Below, piece after piece: positions 25,301-40,300 of a DNA stretch of 64,000 nucleotides (its first letter is position 1; every line of letters begins with the position of its first letter). The stretch spans positions 402,866 through 466,865 of the forward strand of contig NMRA01000111.1 of the NCBI GenBank assembly GCA_002633005.1. The letters are read 5' to 3'. Source of the stretch: Phoronis australis (taxonomy: Eukaryota > Phoronida > Phoronidae). A program made the translations under genes and the position numbers. The notes beneath the pieces were generated by a model, which did no database searches, was not told the DNA's origin, and saw nothing but the letters and a program-made list of their open reading frames with translations.

Positions 25301-28300
25301 CGCTTGTTATCCTGGCCAGTGGCTCGGAGCCCGATCAGGCCCGTCGCGGCCGGCCGGATTGACTCCGCTGTTATCCCGGCCAGTGGCTCGGACATCACGA
25401 ACATAAACCAGACAAAGTTCAGTGGAAACTGAACTTACACTACACAAGTGAGCCGAAGTAATGTGCGCGGTGATTATGTTGGTGAATTAGCCACGAAACT
25501 GCAAACTCGTCGGGCCGGGGGGCGGGGGGGGGGGCGAATTCAGGTTCCGCTTTGGCCACAGAACCGTCAGGGCAAAAGTTGTACATTGATAATCATTATT
25601 TGAGTAATGTAAATGTAAACAAAGATTCCCCTAACACCTGGTCGTGGGATGGAAATCGAGTTGTTTCACAACAGTTTCTGCCAGCAAACACTAAATGAGC
25701 TCACACGGTCTCGGTGTCCCGTCAATTAGTTTTATTGCACCTTAAGCCGGTAACGCATAGATTTATTAGTAGTATAGTAAGAGGTTTTGGGGGCCTGTTT
25801 TGCGGGTCTCGGTCAAAGGTCATCTATATGAAAGGTCAAAGGTCACGTGTACTAACGGCGATCGGAAGGGACACCATCCACCTACCGGACGGATGTGTCA
25901 ATGATGTCACGCCTCGTGACGTAATAGGTTTAATTGGTTAGAGAGGCACCTCGATGCCCGTCTTGCGGCTCCTAGCAACGGATTGAAACAAAAGAGGGAT
26001 GACAAGAACAAAACGTGGATTACTTTATTTCGTGTGCCCCGAGTGTCGTGTATATTGCGTGTTCTGTCTCATCAAAAACAAAGGCAAAAGGGGATAACCA
26101 CCCAACCCAACAACAGATGTCGCGTAAAGTGTAACCCAGGCCCCGACGGTACTAAGCGAATCGTGCTCGTAATAATAAGAAGCGACCAGCTAACGCAGCT
26201 AACGCAGAGCATAAAACCGATAGCGTTTAAACGTGTATTAATGACAAACCAACACTACAAAAATCATTCGAATATAAAATCATCCAGACGTTAAGAAAAG
26301 TAGTCTATAGCAAATTGTTCAATTGTCCGAATTAAATGTTCAAAGGTCCAGTGGTGACGCCGTCGTCGAACACTCGTCTTTTGGGATAAAAGTAGGTGAA
26401 CGCGCACCTCTCTTGTAGGTAGGTATACATAGTGTTGTCACCTCCTAACCGGAATCCTTTGTTGAGGGCCGAGCTACTCTTTGTGGTCTGTAATACTTTG
26501 AGATACCTCGCCTTGTCGATTGCATTTCTTTGTGTTTGCACTCCTTTACAGCTAAAATGAGATTGCCCGTCGTCCGTCCCCACGTAATAGGTGGTGTCCC
26601 TTCCGATCGCCGTTAGTACACGTGACCTTTGACCTTTCATATAGATGACCTTTGACCGAGACCCGCAAAACAGGCGCCCAAAACCTCTTACTATACTACT
26701 TTTATTCATTGCTGGCTTCTCAAATCATTTGCACTCACGAACACTCCGAAGGCATTAAAAATTGCATCTAATGAGACACACTTTGTTTGAGTTCTATATA
26801 AGTATTGGTTAGGGTGAGAATAATTCATTTTGAAACAGAAGGCTCAGTAATATACGAACATGGCAACTCGCAATCCCGACTTAGGACGAACTAGAGCTCG
26901 ATCAGTCCCGACTTCGCAGGTGGATCGTTAAGTTTTACAGGCTATCAATTCGAACAGGAATACAGTGATGAAGAAATACTAGAGAGGCGCCGTGAACAAG
27001 CTCAGACAACGGAACGTATGAAGTTATTTGATAAGCCGGCATTCGTCAGGCACTGTCGACTTCTGCAGGCCACAGACACGGAGATGTTTCACGGCCTTGC
27101 TATTTACAGCGTACATTTCATTCTTCACTACCATGAGCCACGTCCTAAGCATTTCGGACTCTCCAGGAGGTAAAAAAAATATATCCGCTTTCCTCGCAGC
27201 TGCTTAGTTCGGACAAGCGGGAACGATGCACCGCAACACAGCGGCATTCACTCTGCATATGAACCAATGACGTCACTAGCGTCGTTTCTCACCTTCCTCA
27301 CAGGTTAACACGACACCTCTTGGCAAGGTAAGGTCTACCGTATGCGAGGCGATGTGGATATAGACCGATTAAGACGGCCAAAAAGACTAATTAAATCGGG
27401 TGGCTTTCTCTTTAAGGACAGTAGGAGATCAACTGAAGATGACATTTGAGCACAGTACCATCAAGTGTTTAAAATAAGTTCTGGACATATTATGCAAACT
27501 CAAGATTTGTCCACCTTTAGATTAGGCCTATTGAAATCACTGACCTTGCAAGCATAATGAAAACATTATCAATCTCCTGTGCTTGTTGAGGAAGCTATAA
27601 GCGATAACAGAATTTCGTATAATGGCGGCTTTACTTTGCATATTTAACAATGCTCAGAAACTGCCAAGGTTACAACTCATCTAAAATTCTATAAAAAACT
27701 TATACAATGAAGAATTTATAGGTACCCTATTGGTGGCTACTCGACTAAATGCCAAGCAACATCTTTTAAAGAGGTTTTGGATCGGTGTTTATAATGTTGA
27801 CATAAGCCACTAATCTTTATGAAATTGGTCTTGGTAACGTCAAGGAGCATAATCTAAAACTTGTTTCTTTGACAAAAAGTTCGGTAAGAGCTCCAGGCAC
27901 AAATACAACGCAAATTTAGCATGTGCAACTAGACCAGGCTGTCCTTGTAAGGACTACATCATAAAACTCACCGTGTGGACCAGTCGACAGATCATCACCT
28001 GCAATAAAGATTAGCGTTGGATAAGTTGCTTCCACGTCTCCTTTGATACAAACGCAAGCTGAGCTAGTCATCTCTCTGAACTATGAATAAAGGAAGCAGA
28101 GTGTATGTTCCCCCAAAATCATGTGTAGGGATGATACCGTTGCATCCCACAGAGGCATAGAGTAAGTGGCAGCGGAAAGCCAACAAAAGACAAATCCAGA
28201 GCATTATGTAAAAGAGAAAACATTTAAGATAATATGCGTCGTTCTCCAAGACTGGATTTGCTCTTTGAAGGGATTGGCAATGCAATCTCTGTTAGGTAGA

Positions 28301-31300
28301 GTCCAGTTTTTGTAGTTTATATCACTTGGAAATGTTCTCTTAAACAGTACACACCATGGACTAAATGTATGACGTAAAATTTAGCCAAATCCATGATTAT
28401 TTTGTGTCATTAGCTCGAAATTTTGATTTCTCTTTCAATTTTGACAATTTTTACATTTCCCGCCATGTGACATCATGGGTTGAACACAAGAGATCGGCGA
28501 TTAGCATAGAATTTGAAAGCAACAACGATTATGAACAAGAAATGAACAAATACTATGAAGAAACGTACTAGAATGGTGGCCAGGATCACGAAATGGGGAT
28601 GCACGAAAGCGAGAACGGGTTTGATATGTTTTCAGCTGCGTACTTTTCTACTTTAAAGCCTTACGAACTGGACCCTCCCGCGAGAGAAGCGGCCTCGAGC
28701 TCGGCCAGTCAACCCAGTCATCCAACAGACGATCCTGAATAAAGAGCCGATGTTTCTGAATAGTAAATATTGTCCTTTATTGAACCAGGCCTTCATCCTA
28801 ACATCTCCTCTGATTGGAGTCGAAACACGACTGCTCAAAGTGGGCAGAACACAGAGTGGCCCCGGACAGAATCGCTTGGTCCACGCTGAGGTCCCACACT
28901 CTCGTTCGGCGCACGAAGCGATGCCACTACTGCGCAACTTTGGCGTCCTTCGGAACACTGAGACGTTCTCCGTCTGACTGCTGTTGCTGCAGCCTCCGCA
29001 AACACATACTTCATCCCTCTACAAACCTTCTTGACGCTAAATATACTTTACTTTCACTTCACTCTATACACTTAGTTGCTGATCCGAACAGTGTGCCGAA
29101 CGACTTGGGTTCAACCCATGACGTTGTACATAATTATTATTTTTTCAATTTTAACGTGTTTCTTTATGAGTTGTGTACTAAAGGCACTGAAATCAAGTAA
29201 GATATAATAATAAATTTATATCGAGGTACTAGAGTCATGTTGCGTACACTTTAAGCAAACATACTTCGTTAAGTACGTGGACTCTTCTTTGGCAAAGATT
29301 TGATACTTCAGATTACAACAATTAGATTACAATACATACCCCGGTCACTCATTCAAGCAAGAGACAATAAAATCAACTTCTATTTTCAACCTTCGGGTAT
29401 TTTTTGAAACTGTTTATAATGATATCAACTGGGAGACAGATCACGACATCAACTGCTGCTCATATTCTTCTTAAAAATCGACCCTTACTTAAATATAGGA
29501 GCCACAGTTCACGAAGGGGTAGCATCTAATGCCTCTTTTCCCATAAATTCATGTGTCAACTGCTGTTCGAGTTCCCGATCAGGTAATCACTTGTATGTTA
29601 TCAACATATGCGTAAAAAGCGAGCGACTTGCGCTCACGAACTCTAGAGCAACCTTGCCTCTAGTACTACTGTACGAGCAGGAAGTCTATTGGGATTGCAC
29701 GTCCCCCGATAACTTGGCGAACGGAATAGGTGCACGGGTAGGGGACGCCAAGAAGGGGAAGCAAGGCAGTTTATTAATTAGCACTAGCACTAGCAGTAGC
29801 AGTTCATGTTTTACCCTTTGAGATTCAGGCCAGGACAACTTTCTTAGGGGGCCCATTTTTCTAAGCTTTTTCAATCTGTGGTCACTAAAAGCGGGAAGCT
29901 TTTTACGAAACTCATAAACGCTCGTCTACCAAGTTGGGTCAACGACAATGACTTATTTAAGTTCAGGCGAGTTTTAGAAAAGCGTATAGTACAAAAGGCC
30001 AAATTTTTACCTTACAGGGCATTACTCATAAGTACTTTAGAAAGCGCAGGGGCGCATTTTATGCTGTATACGTGTATTTTTCTCAGGCCTTTGACAACAT
30101 TTCACATAATTTTTTGTGGAGTAAGCGTGGGTTAACTGACATTTTCAGTAACAATATTGGTACTCGCCAAGGGTGTATGCTTAGTCCTTTTTATTCAGTA
30201 TGTACTTGGGCGAGTTTGTTGATTAATAAAAAGATTATTAAATAGGAGAATTTACGTAAATGAGAGCGTACCTCAAATGTGTATGTTGCTGTACGATGAT
30301 TATATGGTTGATTGTGCAGAGACAGCATTTAAACCACAGCAACAAATTAACGTTTTGCAGGAATATTGTCAGGATTGGAGTATGAATTTAACCTTTAAAA
30401 ACAAAAATAATGGTATTTAGAAAAGGCGGACTATTGAAAAATACGCAAAATGGCATTTCGGAAATGACAAAATTGATAATGTCTCACATAAGTACCAGGG
30501 TATTTGCTTCACTACCTGCACTGAAAGCGATTTTTTCAATTTTAATTGAAAAAAAATAACTGAAGACATTTAAAAATGTCATCAGTTAAATTGTGGACCA
30601 CTTTCAACGAAAATTGCACTCGGGATTTTAATAAAATAGTATGCCCAATCATTAGCTATGACAGTGACATTTGGGATTTAAAGAATATTCTTGTATCGAG
30701 CACGTCCAATTGAAATTCTGTAAGCAACTGCTGGATGTTGGAAGTAACTGTCCAAATCATGCTGTCCTGGGAGAACTGGGAAGGTATCCAATTCATATAA
30801 AGCTGCTTGTTAAACTGTTCAAATATTTGTTTAAATTGTTAAAATGCCAGCACATCGAAATCCAAAACCAGTCTATGACAAGATTTGATGTGGCTGGTAG
30901 GAAAAATTGGGCTTCATCTGTTAGGAATTTGCTGCAAATTAAAGCTATCATGGTTTTGGATTGGTATGCCACAATCAGTTAATTGGCTAGGAGGCATCTT
31001 TTCTTGTAACTTTTGAGCAGCAAATTAAAGAGTGTTTTTTGCAAGATTAGAGCTTTTCCACGGAGAATAGCACAATACTTAATACATATTCCTCATTTAA
31101 AATTATTTTGAAATGGAATCCTATCTGTTGCGTGATATCCCATGTCTTTTAGCAGCTATGGCTAAATTACGTTGCCCCAATCATAACTTGATGGTAGAGA
31201 AAAAAAAATAATTGCAGGTGGTCTGATACACGTTGTATCAGACGTGCGCAGGCCTCGCATGTGGGCCCATTGCACTGATCACCTGGAAATATTTTTATGC

Positions 31301-34300
31301 TTTATTGATATATGGTTAAAACCGAGCTGAGGAGCTAGAAACCTGGCTCAAGGGTTTAGCAGTGTGACCTGGTGGGACTTGAACCCACGACTTCGAGTAA
31401 AGAAAGCGGGCACTTATGAACCAGGCCACACTGCCTCCTCTGATGGTAGAGAAAGGTAGACATGCTTTTGCGTGGACCAAAAATATTGTGTGTTGTTTCT
31501 GTGTCCCTAATTGAAAATCGATATCATTTAATAAGTGTTTGTAAAAATTACTGTTCTCTGAGAACTGCATTTACGCCTGAGTGGTGCTGGAGTGAATCAA
31601 ACAATCATAAATTTGTAAAGCTAATGAAAATGTCGGAGCCTATAATTGCTCAGATTAATCTTATGAAATTTGTATTTCACACAACTGCACTCAAGAAAAA
31701 GCTGCTCAGCGTTATCTTGTAAATTTTATGTAACATTTGGGCCAAGGCCCTGAATACGGAAAATATATTTATTTCATAATTTCAAATTCGTTGGCAAAAC
31801 CTGTACTCATTTCCCCAAAATAATACATGCTTTGTCCACCGCTGGGAATGGCGCTATAGATCATATCGCGAGAGAGCACAGCGGGAAACTTCATTTGTTC
31901 CGCTAATTCGACCATTTAACGGGACGCTTCCAAGATTTTATTGCTTTTAGAAGGTACTACAGAAACTAGCAAACAGGTTCAATTTCTTTGATTATAAAAT
32001 CCGTTGTGATATCTCTATAAAGACACAAATTCCCAGCGTCGGGTTTTGGTCGATTTACTGGCACCTGCGATAGAATTACGAGTAATTGAAACCAAGTACT
32101 GACCGCAAGAATCTCTTGTTCAACAGCTCGGCAATTTCTCTAGCAGAAAAACGCAAGTAATGTGAATGATCGCAAGAGTCGCATTTTCTGGCGCTATGCT
32201 AGACAGCAAACCACTGGAGTTTCTGCTAGTCCGTTTGTACCTAGACACCTTGCTTAAAAGAACACACGCGTAGCGTTAAGAGACCTTCATCGTCAAAACA
32301 ATCAATTGATGTAGGAGAGTGAACGTGGTTTACGTCAAATTTCATTTTAAGGCAGTTTGGTGGCAAATCAACACACTAACTGCCGCCGAACTTTACCCCT
32401 ACGCGGACAGCTCGTCTGTCCCGCAAAACTGTGAGCGCTTTCGCTTGCCTTTTGGCTGATCGAAGTTCTAATGTTTTTGCCACTAGCGAAAACATAGAAT
32501 TGGAGAAAATTGATGTTGTTTTCTTCTAATATAAGTTCACAATTTTCATTGTTTGAGGTGCATTTGTTGACTCTGCTATACTTCATATTAAAATAGTCGC
32601 AATAAAGTCCATCGTGGGGGACCTCCGTTACCAGGCCCCTAAGGAGGTTCCCCATTGATACCGAGTGGAACAGCACTTTAAAGAACACTTTATATTTACC
32701 ACAAAATCCGCACGTTTTGGGACAGTTCTCCTCTGCCCAAGTTTTGTTCGATCCAAAGCAGATTTCCGTCTTGTTGAACTGGTCACACGTTGTTATCTTA
32801 TCGTCACATTCTGAAATATTGTAAATTACATGCTCACTGTTAATAAAAAATCGCAACACTTTCTGTCAAATTTACATGCAGGCTGATTTGAAAAAATTAT
32901 CAGGGAACATGCAACAAAAGTCGGGAACACACTTAACGTAATTGGATTTAAGTTAGAATGACACTGGGTATGGCACTATTTAATCCAACAAGGCCTACTG
33001 ACATACAAATCACACATGAGTAATTCTAAAATACCAGCATTCCACACAACACAATCTTGGCACAGAATACATGTATATCAATTTGCCCTCCTTTATCGTT
33101 TTAAATTCTACGATCTCTTCATAATATACAAAAACTCCAATGATCCAATAGTGTACTTTATATTTATCACTTAATACATCATATTTAATAAAAATAGTAT
33201 TTAAAAGACATTCGACTTATTAGCCGGGGGTATGCACAATTAGAGTGGGGGGGGGGGGGGGNACAACAGGATGTGTTTCATCGTTCCTGTGCTGTGATTT
33301 CAATAACAGTTTGCAGCGTTTTGAAAGTTAAATGCATTGTGTGTGTTGCCCAACCAATATCTCGCGAACTGAGAATTAGAATTTAAAGGAGGCGGGGGAT
33401 GTATCCCAGCACTGTTGTAAAATCAATTATGTGATCACTTATGGGATGGGGCCTATTTATTTTGATGGCCTAGGTGTCGCAAACAATTGCAAGTGATGTA
33501 CAGTGTAAAATTATTATGTTCAAGTTCAACAATTTTTATGAAAATTGGTTATATTTTAAGGAGCGTATTTTAGGATCAATAACATTTTCAGCAATGCTGT
33601 TGGATGCGACACATTTCTCAGAATTAAAACTTTTGTCCATAGCTGTAAACTACAATGAATTGTTGTGATTTGGGTAGATAGCGTCAGTTCACGGCGTCGG
33701 TGTTTAGTGAAGTTGCTGGCACCGGCGCAATAGAATAAGGTGTAATTGAAAATTAATGAAACATTTGCAAGACGAGCTAAACATTTCCAGCGAATTTAGT
33801 TTGCTTGGCTTATGCCTGTAGTAGACAACTGAGCCAGTTTGCATTCTCATTTCGTATTCCAGACTTAGCTGCCAATGGTTTTTTTTAAACCAATGGGGGA
33901 CGCAGTACCAGAAACATCCATGCGTTATCAACGTGAGTATTTTATTTGACAGTCTATTCGAATGTAAGCGAACGTCTCCTTGTTTTACCCGGACTCGTCC
34001 ATGTCAACACAATTGGGACTGACGGTGAATCGTGTTCAAATTCTGTAGTCAAGACCTAACGTGTGACTCAAGCTTGGACAGTGCCAGAACGAGAAGCGCC
34101 GATAGTGCTCGTGGCTTCCTGAATACAATTGTATATACATATAAGCTGATTCGGCACAAGTTACAGTCCAGGCGTCGAAGGTGGTTATATGTTTAAGATA
34201 GATTAAAGCAACTAAATTGTCCCTATCGTATTAGTAAATAAAATGTACATACTACAATATCCGCACGATCGTTCACAATTTTTTCGAGCCCATCTTTCAT

Positions 34301-37300
34301 CTCTAGCACCGCAACGATCTCTTGTAGAATTGAGACAAGAATTGACTTTATCCAAGCAGTTGGTACCTACGAGTTCATACAGTTTAACGATCAAAACACA
34401 CACAACCTGCATATTAGTTGAGTTTTATGTGGAACGTCATTGACCGTGGGAAGCTAAGCTTTGTTTCTCAGAGAATTTCACACAAGTGATGGATGTTAAA
34501 CAAAAGAAGCTTCCATGAACCTCTTGAAAATGTGGGGATTTTCCGGGAAAAACTAAAATGCAACATTGCCGCCATTTGCAATGGTGGCTATAAGCATTTT
34601 AGGGGTGTAGGTTTTTTAACAATGTACAACACTTTAAATATTTAAACCGAACATTTAGAGCCAAGTTATGTAAACTTGATGTCCATACAATGATACGACG
34701 AATGGATAACCTTCAAACCTATAATGGCCTGCAATTTCGAGTTCGCGTTGTTCAAATTTTCAGTATTTACTTAAGGTGTCCATGTTGGGGTCAACTTAAT
34801 GTTTTTAGCAGCTGAATTATTTTTGGTCAAAAATTGTTCATTTCATTTTAAAATGACTTGATCGGAAATGTGACATGATCTCCGGAGATATTGCAGTCAC
34901 TTGCTTCGCTGTCACAACTTCGTGTCCGATCATTAACTTGCTTCTTTGTGGTAGGGCTGGGGAGGTCAACAATATCTTATAGGTTGACATGTTCCTAACC
35001 TTGATCAAAGGGAGACGGCAGATCAAGTTAGTCGGAGTGTATCTGGGAGGATGTTAAATGTGTATTTATTTTCGCTGCACATTTTTCCAGAGTGAATAGA
35101 TACTACTTACATTTTTGGGAACGACCAATATTTACTTATTGAATAAGGTATGCAGCACGGACAATGGCAACCCGTTCGTAAGTTTGACGTATATTGAAAA
35201 CAGCATAGAGTCAGTTTCAGTATCTCAACAACAGGAGGTCTCGCGTGGCGTTCTGGCATTTAAGTTTATTGATTCTACTCCACCACAATACACAACGTCG
35301 CCTTCAAATTCACCAAGATTTTGTTGATGGGTTCTCATAAAAGGAGCAGGCGTTGGAGTTTATTGGTGGAGTTAACCATAAGCTCGTTGAACTGAGCAGC
35401 TCCTGGAAAGGTGCCTGTGGGCTTGGGGGACGGATTTGAGACATTCTGATATTTGGTTGTCCATCGATCATGTTTGTCATTCTTGACGATGTATGAAATA
35501 TACCTGGCTTTGAAAAGGATAAGAGGTTAAGCCTCATTATGTCGTGAGGCAATTACTGAGCTCTGGTAGGTAACCAGTTCAGGAGTAAAAATGACCATCT
35601 CACCTGAGTGCTTTACTCTCCTGTGATACGGATATCCGCAACATCGAACCCACGTCTATCAAGCCAACAAGTTCCTGTGTCACCACAGTAACCGAACTCA
35701 GGTTGTAGTTTTCCTTATAAAACCAGCAGCATTTTGCAGCGAGAAATATTTTCCAGTTACTCTCAAAACTAAGGTGAGTCAAGAATGATTGGAACTAGAG
35801 CTGATATGCCAGATTTCTCAATTTGGGTGTTTTCGTACCTGGTGCAGAGGGCAATACTCTTCCTTTTCCTCCTCTTTATTAGTGGAGACTTGCTTTTAAA
35901 GGTTATTGACTTGAGCTCGGTCACGTATTAATGGAGTACATGTAGTTACATACTGAACAAATCTTGTGAAGCAACGGATCCAGGCCACAGTGACTTTAAA
36001 GGAGAATGCCACCCCAAAACAACCTACTTTGTATCAATTTAGATCGAGTAGTTCCACTCGATAACAGCAAGTTCAGTTCTTTTACCTGACACCTGACGGG
36101 ATAGGCGTTAAAATTAACCAATGATGTAACAGGTTTGAACACAGTCTGTTCAGGAGTTCACAACATGATTACTGGTGTCACCTTATCGCTTGAATTCATC
36201 ATTTTACATCAATAAATCATCAAAATTCGATGTCAAAAACCTTGCAAATACATCGAATTCTTGACCAAGCACTTCGCTGTTACGGATTTATAGGTATTTG
36301 AACGTACCGTAGCCTACAAAGTTCAGAGGGACTAATTACCAAGGTCGGACGCGGGAGTTTGGGGTCTGTTCGGTGATAAGTTCGTATTATTCTTCCCTGA
36401 AATACAGACAGGAATACATAGCTGTGTGTTGCAAATTTATACTTGCGAGTTTTTCAGCTTTAAACACACAAGCCAGTGGCTATGAATCCAATCAGGCCCC
36501 TCGCGGCCGGACTGGGGACATAAGGAACATAAACCAGCCAAAGTTGGAAACTAAACTTTCAGTCACGAAAAACTATAATACTAGTGAGTCAAAGAAACAA
36601 TGCGCAAGTGATTATTATAGAGAGTTAGCCGCGAAACTGCAAATCTACTTACTCGTCGGGGGCCTCGAAATCAGGCACCCGTGTACAGAATCGTGAGGGG
36701 AAGAGTTTTACAGTAACAATGATTCGAATAATGTATATGTATATCTAAATAAAGATACCTCTAACAGCTGACTAAGGATATAAGACCGAGTTATTGGTTT
36801 ACAACAGTTTTCTCTCAGCAATTACTGAATTAGCCTCGGTGCCCGGTCAATTGCATCTAAAGCCGGTAACGCAGTGTTTTATTCATTGCCGGCTTCTCAA
36901 AGCATATGCACTCACTAACACTCCAAAGGCATTACAAGTTGTATCTAATTAGACAGGCTTTGCCTCACTTGCGTTTGCTGCCACGAAATGCGTTCTTGGA
37001 GAAGCGCAGATATGTCTCATTGACCCTCCTGATTTTGCACCGCATCGAAGCAGAGGTGTGCTTACGACGTTTTTAGGGTTAGGAAAAAGTTGGCGAAAAC
37101 ATCCCACACCCATAGGACTAAATAGAAGCCTTAGGAATGAGTAAGTCATCGAACAGGTTATATAGAAAGTTATGGTAATTGTTTATGTAAACAGCACGCC
37201 TGACGCTAACCGATATTTAAAATACTATTTACAAACGTTTTTCAACAAATGTCGTGAAGCAGATGTGTTTCGAATTCAATACTTTCACCAAAAAACTTCA

Positions 37301-40300
37301 AGTGGGAAAAACTGTTGACTTTCAGAGAAACAAGACTTAACTCTCACTTGTTGATTCCTTTGTGTGACTGTAAGCTCTGACTAGCTTAACCACAGTATTG
37401 TGTACAGACACAAAGGCTTGCTTGACAAAATTAGTCGAGCGTGAGTCTAAATGAGATTGTGATAGTGGTAATCTCTTTATTTTTACACTACAGGATAATA
37501 GTACGTAATGTTTTCATGGCCAACTACAACTCCATAATCAAAAACTGATCAATTACTGATCCGCGTTTCCTTGTCTCCTGGCTGCCCAACGCAATTACAC
37601 TAGGCACAGCATCTGACTTCAGCCCAAGTCTCTTTCTGCCCTGGCATGAGGTGTTTGGTAAGCCTGCATCCGTAAACGCAACCACTGTTGACGAAATGCC
37701 GGCCACAGACCCGGGGACGTTGCACTGCCGCGAGCCACCTCCGAAGCATTAGGGGCTCTCGAGCAAATAAAAACACGATATACCCGTTTTCCTCGCAGCT
37801 TCATAGTTCGCACAGGCGAGAATGATGCACCACACCATAGCGGCACTCACTCTTCAAAAGAACCACTGACATCGCTGCGTCGTTTCTCACCTTCTTCACC
37901 GTTTAACGCTGTATCTCTCAGCAAGGTAAGATAGACCGTTTATGATGTGAATGATGTGATGCCGATACAGAAATATTACGAGTGTAAAAAGACTAATTAA
38001 ATCAGGTGGAATTTTCCTTTAACGTTAATTGGCACAGACATGCCAAAATTATCTACACTACCTCACTTCAGGACGCTCTGAAGACCTTAAACTACTTGCT
38101 CATCACTTTACATTCTGGCTCTCTACACTCACCATGTTTGCTATTCCAATTCTGGTACTCTTGGCCAATCTTTACAAGGGCCTTGACTTTAGTAATGTTA
38201 TTTGCATTTCGTGTCGTTGAGGACAGTTTCTACTCAATAAACAGCGTTTGCAGTCAACCTTAGTTGAGCTCCTAATTCTACTTAATCCGCAAGTCGACAG
38301 GCTGGCATAAATATGACTTGCTTGTTATACAGTGTGCAAAGCGTTCATTGACGGACAGTGCCTGCTCCAAAGGGAGGCTACACACTCTACTGCACTCAAG
38401 GAAATTGGAAATTCGGATGTTGTTTTACTTTTCCTTCTCAATGCCGATCTTCCAACTTAGATGTCAAAATGCCATGAGAGACCTTTATTTATACACATGT
38501 TGAAACTGACACTGAGCTGTTTCCAACATACACCGAACTTAAGGAACGTCACTACAATTGACAGTGAACACGTAAACGTGCACGCGCAGCTGCGACTTAT
38601 AGATGGGGCTCATCAAACGAAAGCAGTTTATAATGAAGAGGTCGCAGACGCCGTCCTTCCTCTTCATGTCATTACTGGACGTGACCACACATCATGGTGG
38701 TTTTACCGACATGACGAGAAGAATGTATCGGAGAAAGTATTGGACGATGCAACTTTACGAACGGTCCCTAAAAGACTAGTGAGTGAATTTAGTCGGCGGT
38801 AACATAAGAAGCTTTGTACTCTCTCTAAGCTATGGAAGCTGCCCTTAATCCTTTGTATGGTCAGGACTCAAAACGGTACGAGCTGAAACAGAAAACCACG
38901 ATACACCTTTCTCCGGATGAAGATTCACTCAATCAGCATCTGCAGAGAACAAATTACTAAACGTAATATTTGATCAATTTCAACTCATTTTAGCACCCTT
39001 CCGATATCGATCATAGTTAGGAAGTTATTAACGGAAAGTGTCAACCTATAACGTAAACTCGACTGCCCCTAAACCATAATTGGATAAAATCAGTGACGAG
39101 GAAGTAGCAGAGATCTCTCATCGTCTCATCAAATGACAACTGATTTCAGACAAAATTATTTTGAAAATTATGAATACATGATTGTTAGCATCAAAACATT
39201 TATTAATAATTTTGTTTCGAGACTGATTCAGCTTCAATAGATCTTTCACTTGACACCAACGTGGACACTTTAAATGCATGTTAAAAATTCGATCTTCAAA
39301 AACGAAAAAATGGTATCCATCTAGGACCTAAAAGGTCAGGCATTCGTTAAAACATTGAAGGGAGAAGAAATTTTATTTTCCTACCCAGAAACTTGCCGAT
39401 TTACATAGTTTACATTGTTCATTGCCAACCAACGGCGGCCTTGTTAGATTTTGACATCTCCCGAGAATTCCCCGCAATTACAAGATGGTCATGGAAGCTT
39501 AATTTGTTCACTGAAAACAAGATTAGCATTCCACGGTCAATAAAGAGTTACACACATGTATGACCAACTATTTGTATTTCTAGACGCCAGTCTATTGAAA
39601 TGGTATGCAATTACACATTGCCCTTGTACACAAATTATATTTCATAATTTCAGTTACACTAGCATTACAGCTGGCAAGTCAAAATCAACAATTTGTCGGT
39701 TTAACGGCATGTGAGAATCCAATTAGAAATGATGAGAATCAAATTAGATATGATGATAAGTTGTTACCAGGCTGAAGGATATGTACACTGTACATCTTTT
39801 CCATGGAGGCCACGTAATTTGCCACCAAAACCAACAATTTCAGATTTGAAAAAACAATTGGAATTAAGGGCTAAAATACCACAAGTGTGTGCACTTTTTT
39901 GAAGATGCAACATGCATATGGTCACTTAGACTTCATTAATACTAATATGCTGCGTGGATAAAAGTTATGGTAGTATTTTGGTGGTAATAGTCAGTCCCTC
40001 ATTTTAGAACCAATTAGTCCCACTAAATAATGGTTCATTCTGTGTAACGGGGTCAGGGTATTACCCAGCAACCTGCACACTCTCCCATTGGTGGGCAGAT
40101 GCTGAATTTGGTGGACAACATTTGCCACAGTTGCTGCGCCGGCGAGTAACTTCAGGCAAAGTCTCAAGGAAGTTGGATACTCTAGTGTTTCCCAGCTTAA
40201 AATCCACTCCTATCTGGAGGCCCTCCTCGGCACGGCGGGTGCACACAATATCCTAGGTAAGCATAATGACCAGCTGTGGAAGTAACTGATTAGTCTTTCA

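Larger units (their letters stand above)
24844..27411 (+). mobile_element. Kolobok-like DNA transposon (copy A), with a nested insertion
   Basis: The ends AGGAGCATGTCACCC and GGGTGGCTTTCTCT are inverted relatives. TTAA lies immediately outside each (24840-24843, 27412-27415). Both terminal regions align with copy B (36000-38018). Subtracting the nested 933-bp element leaves about 1.6 kb, close to copy C. It carries a plus-strand Y-x-FEQE ORF relic and a minus-strand THAP relic, both broken. No transposase core is seen. Confidence 0.8.

Noticed and set aside
31360-31420. Possible functional tRNA gene
   Set aside because: The B box is good, but the acceptor stem is absent and a 14-bp TSD shows it is a SINE head.
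32368-32699. Extension of the ShKT exon 2 frame by over 100 codons
   Set aside because: The GTAAAT donor right after the sixth Cys and the lack of domain features downstream favour intron.
34253-34366. Secreted ShK-type channel toxin
   Set aside because: The domain sits in a phase-1 array attached to a protease, lacks the Lys-Tyr pair and has no own signal peptide.
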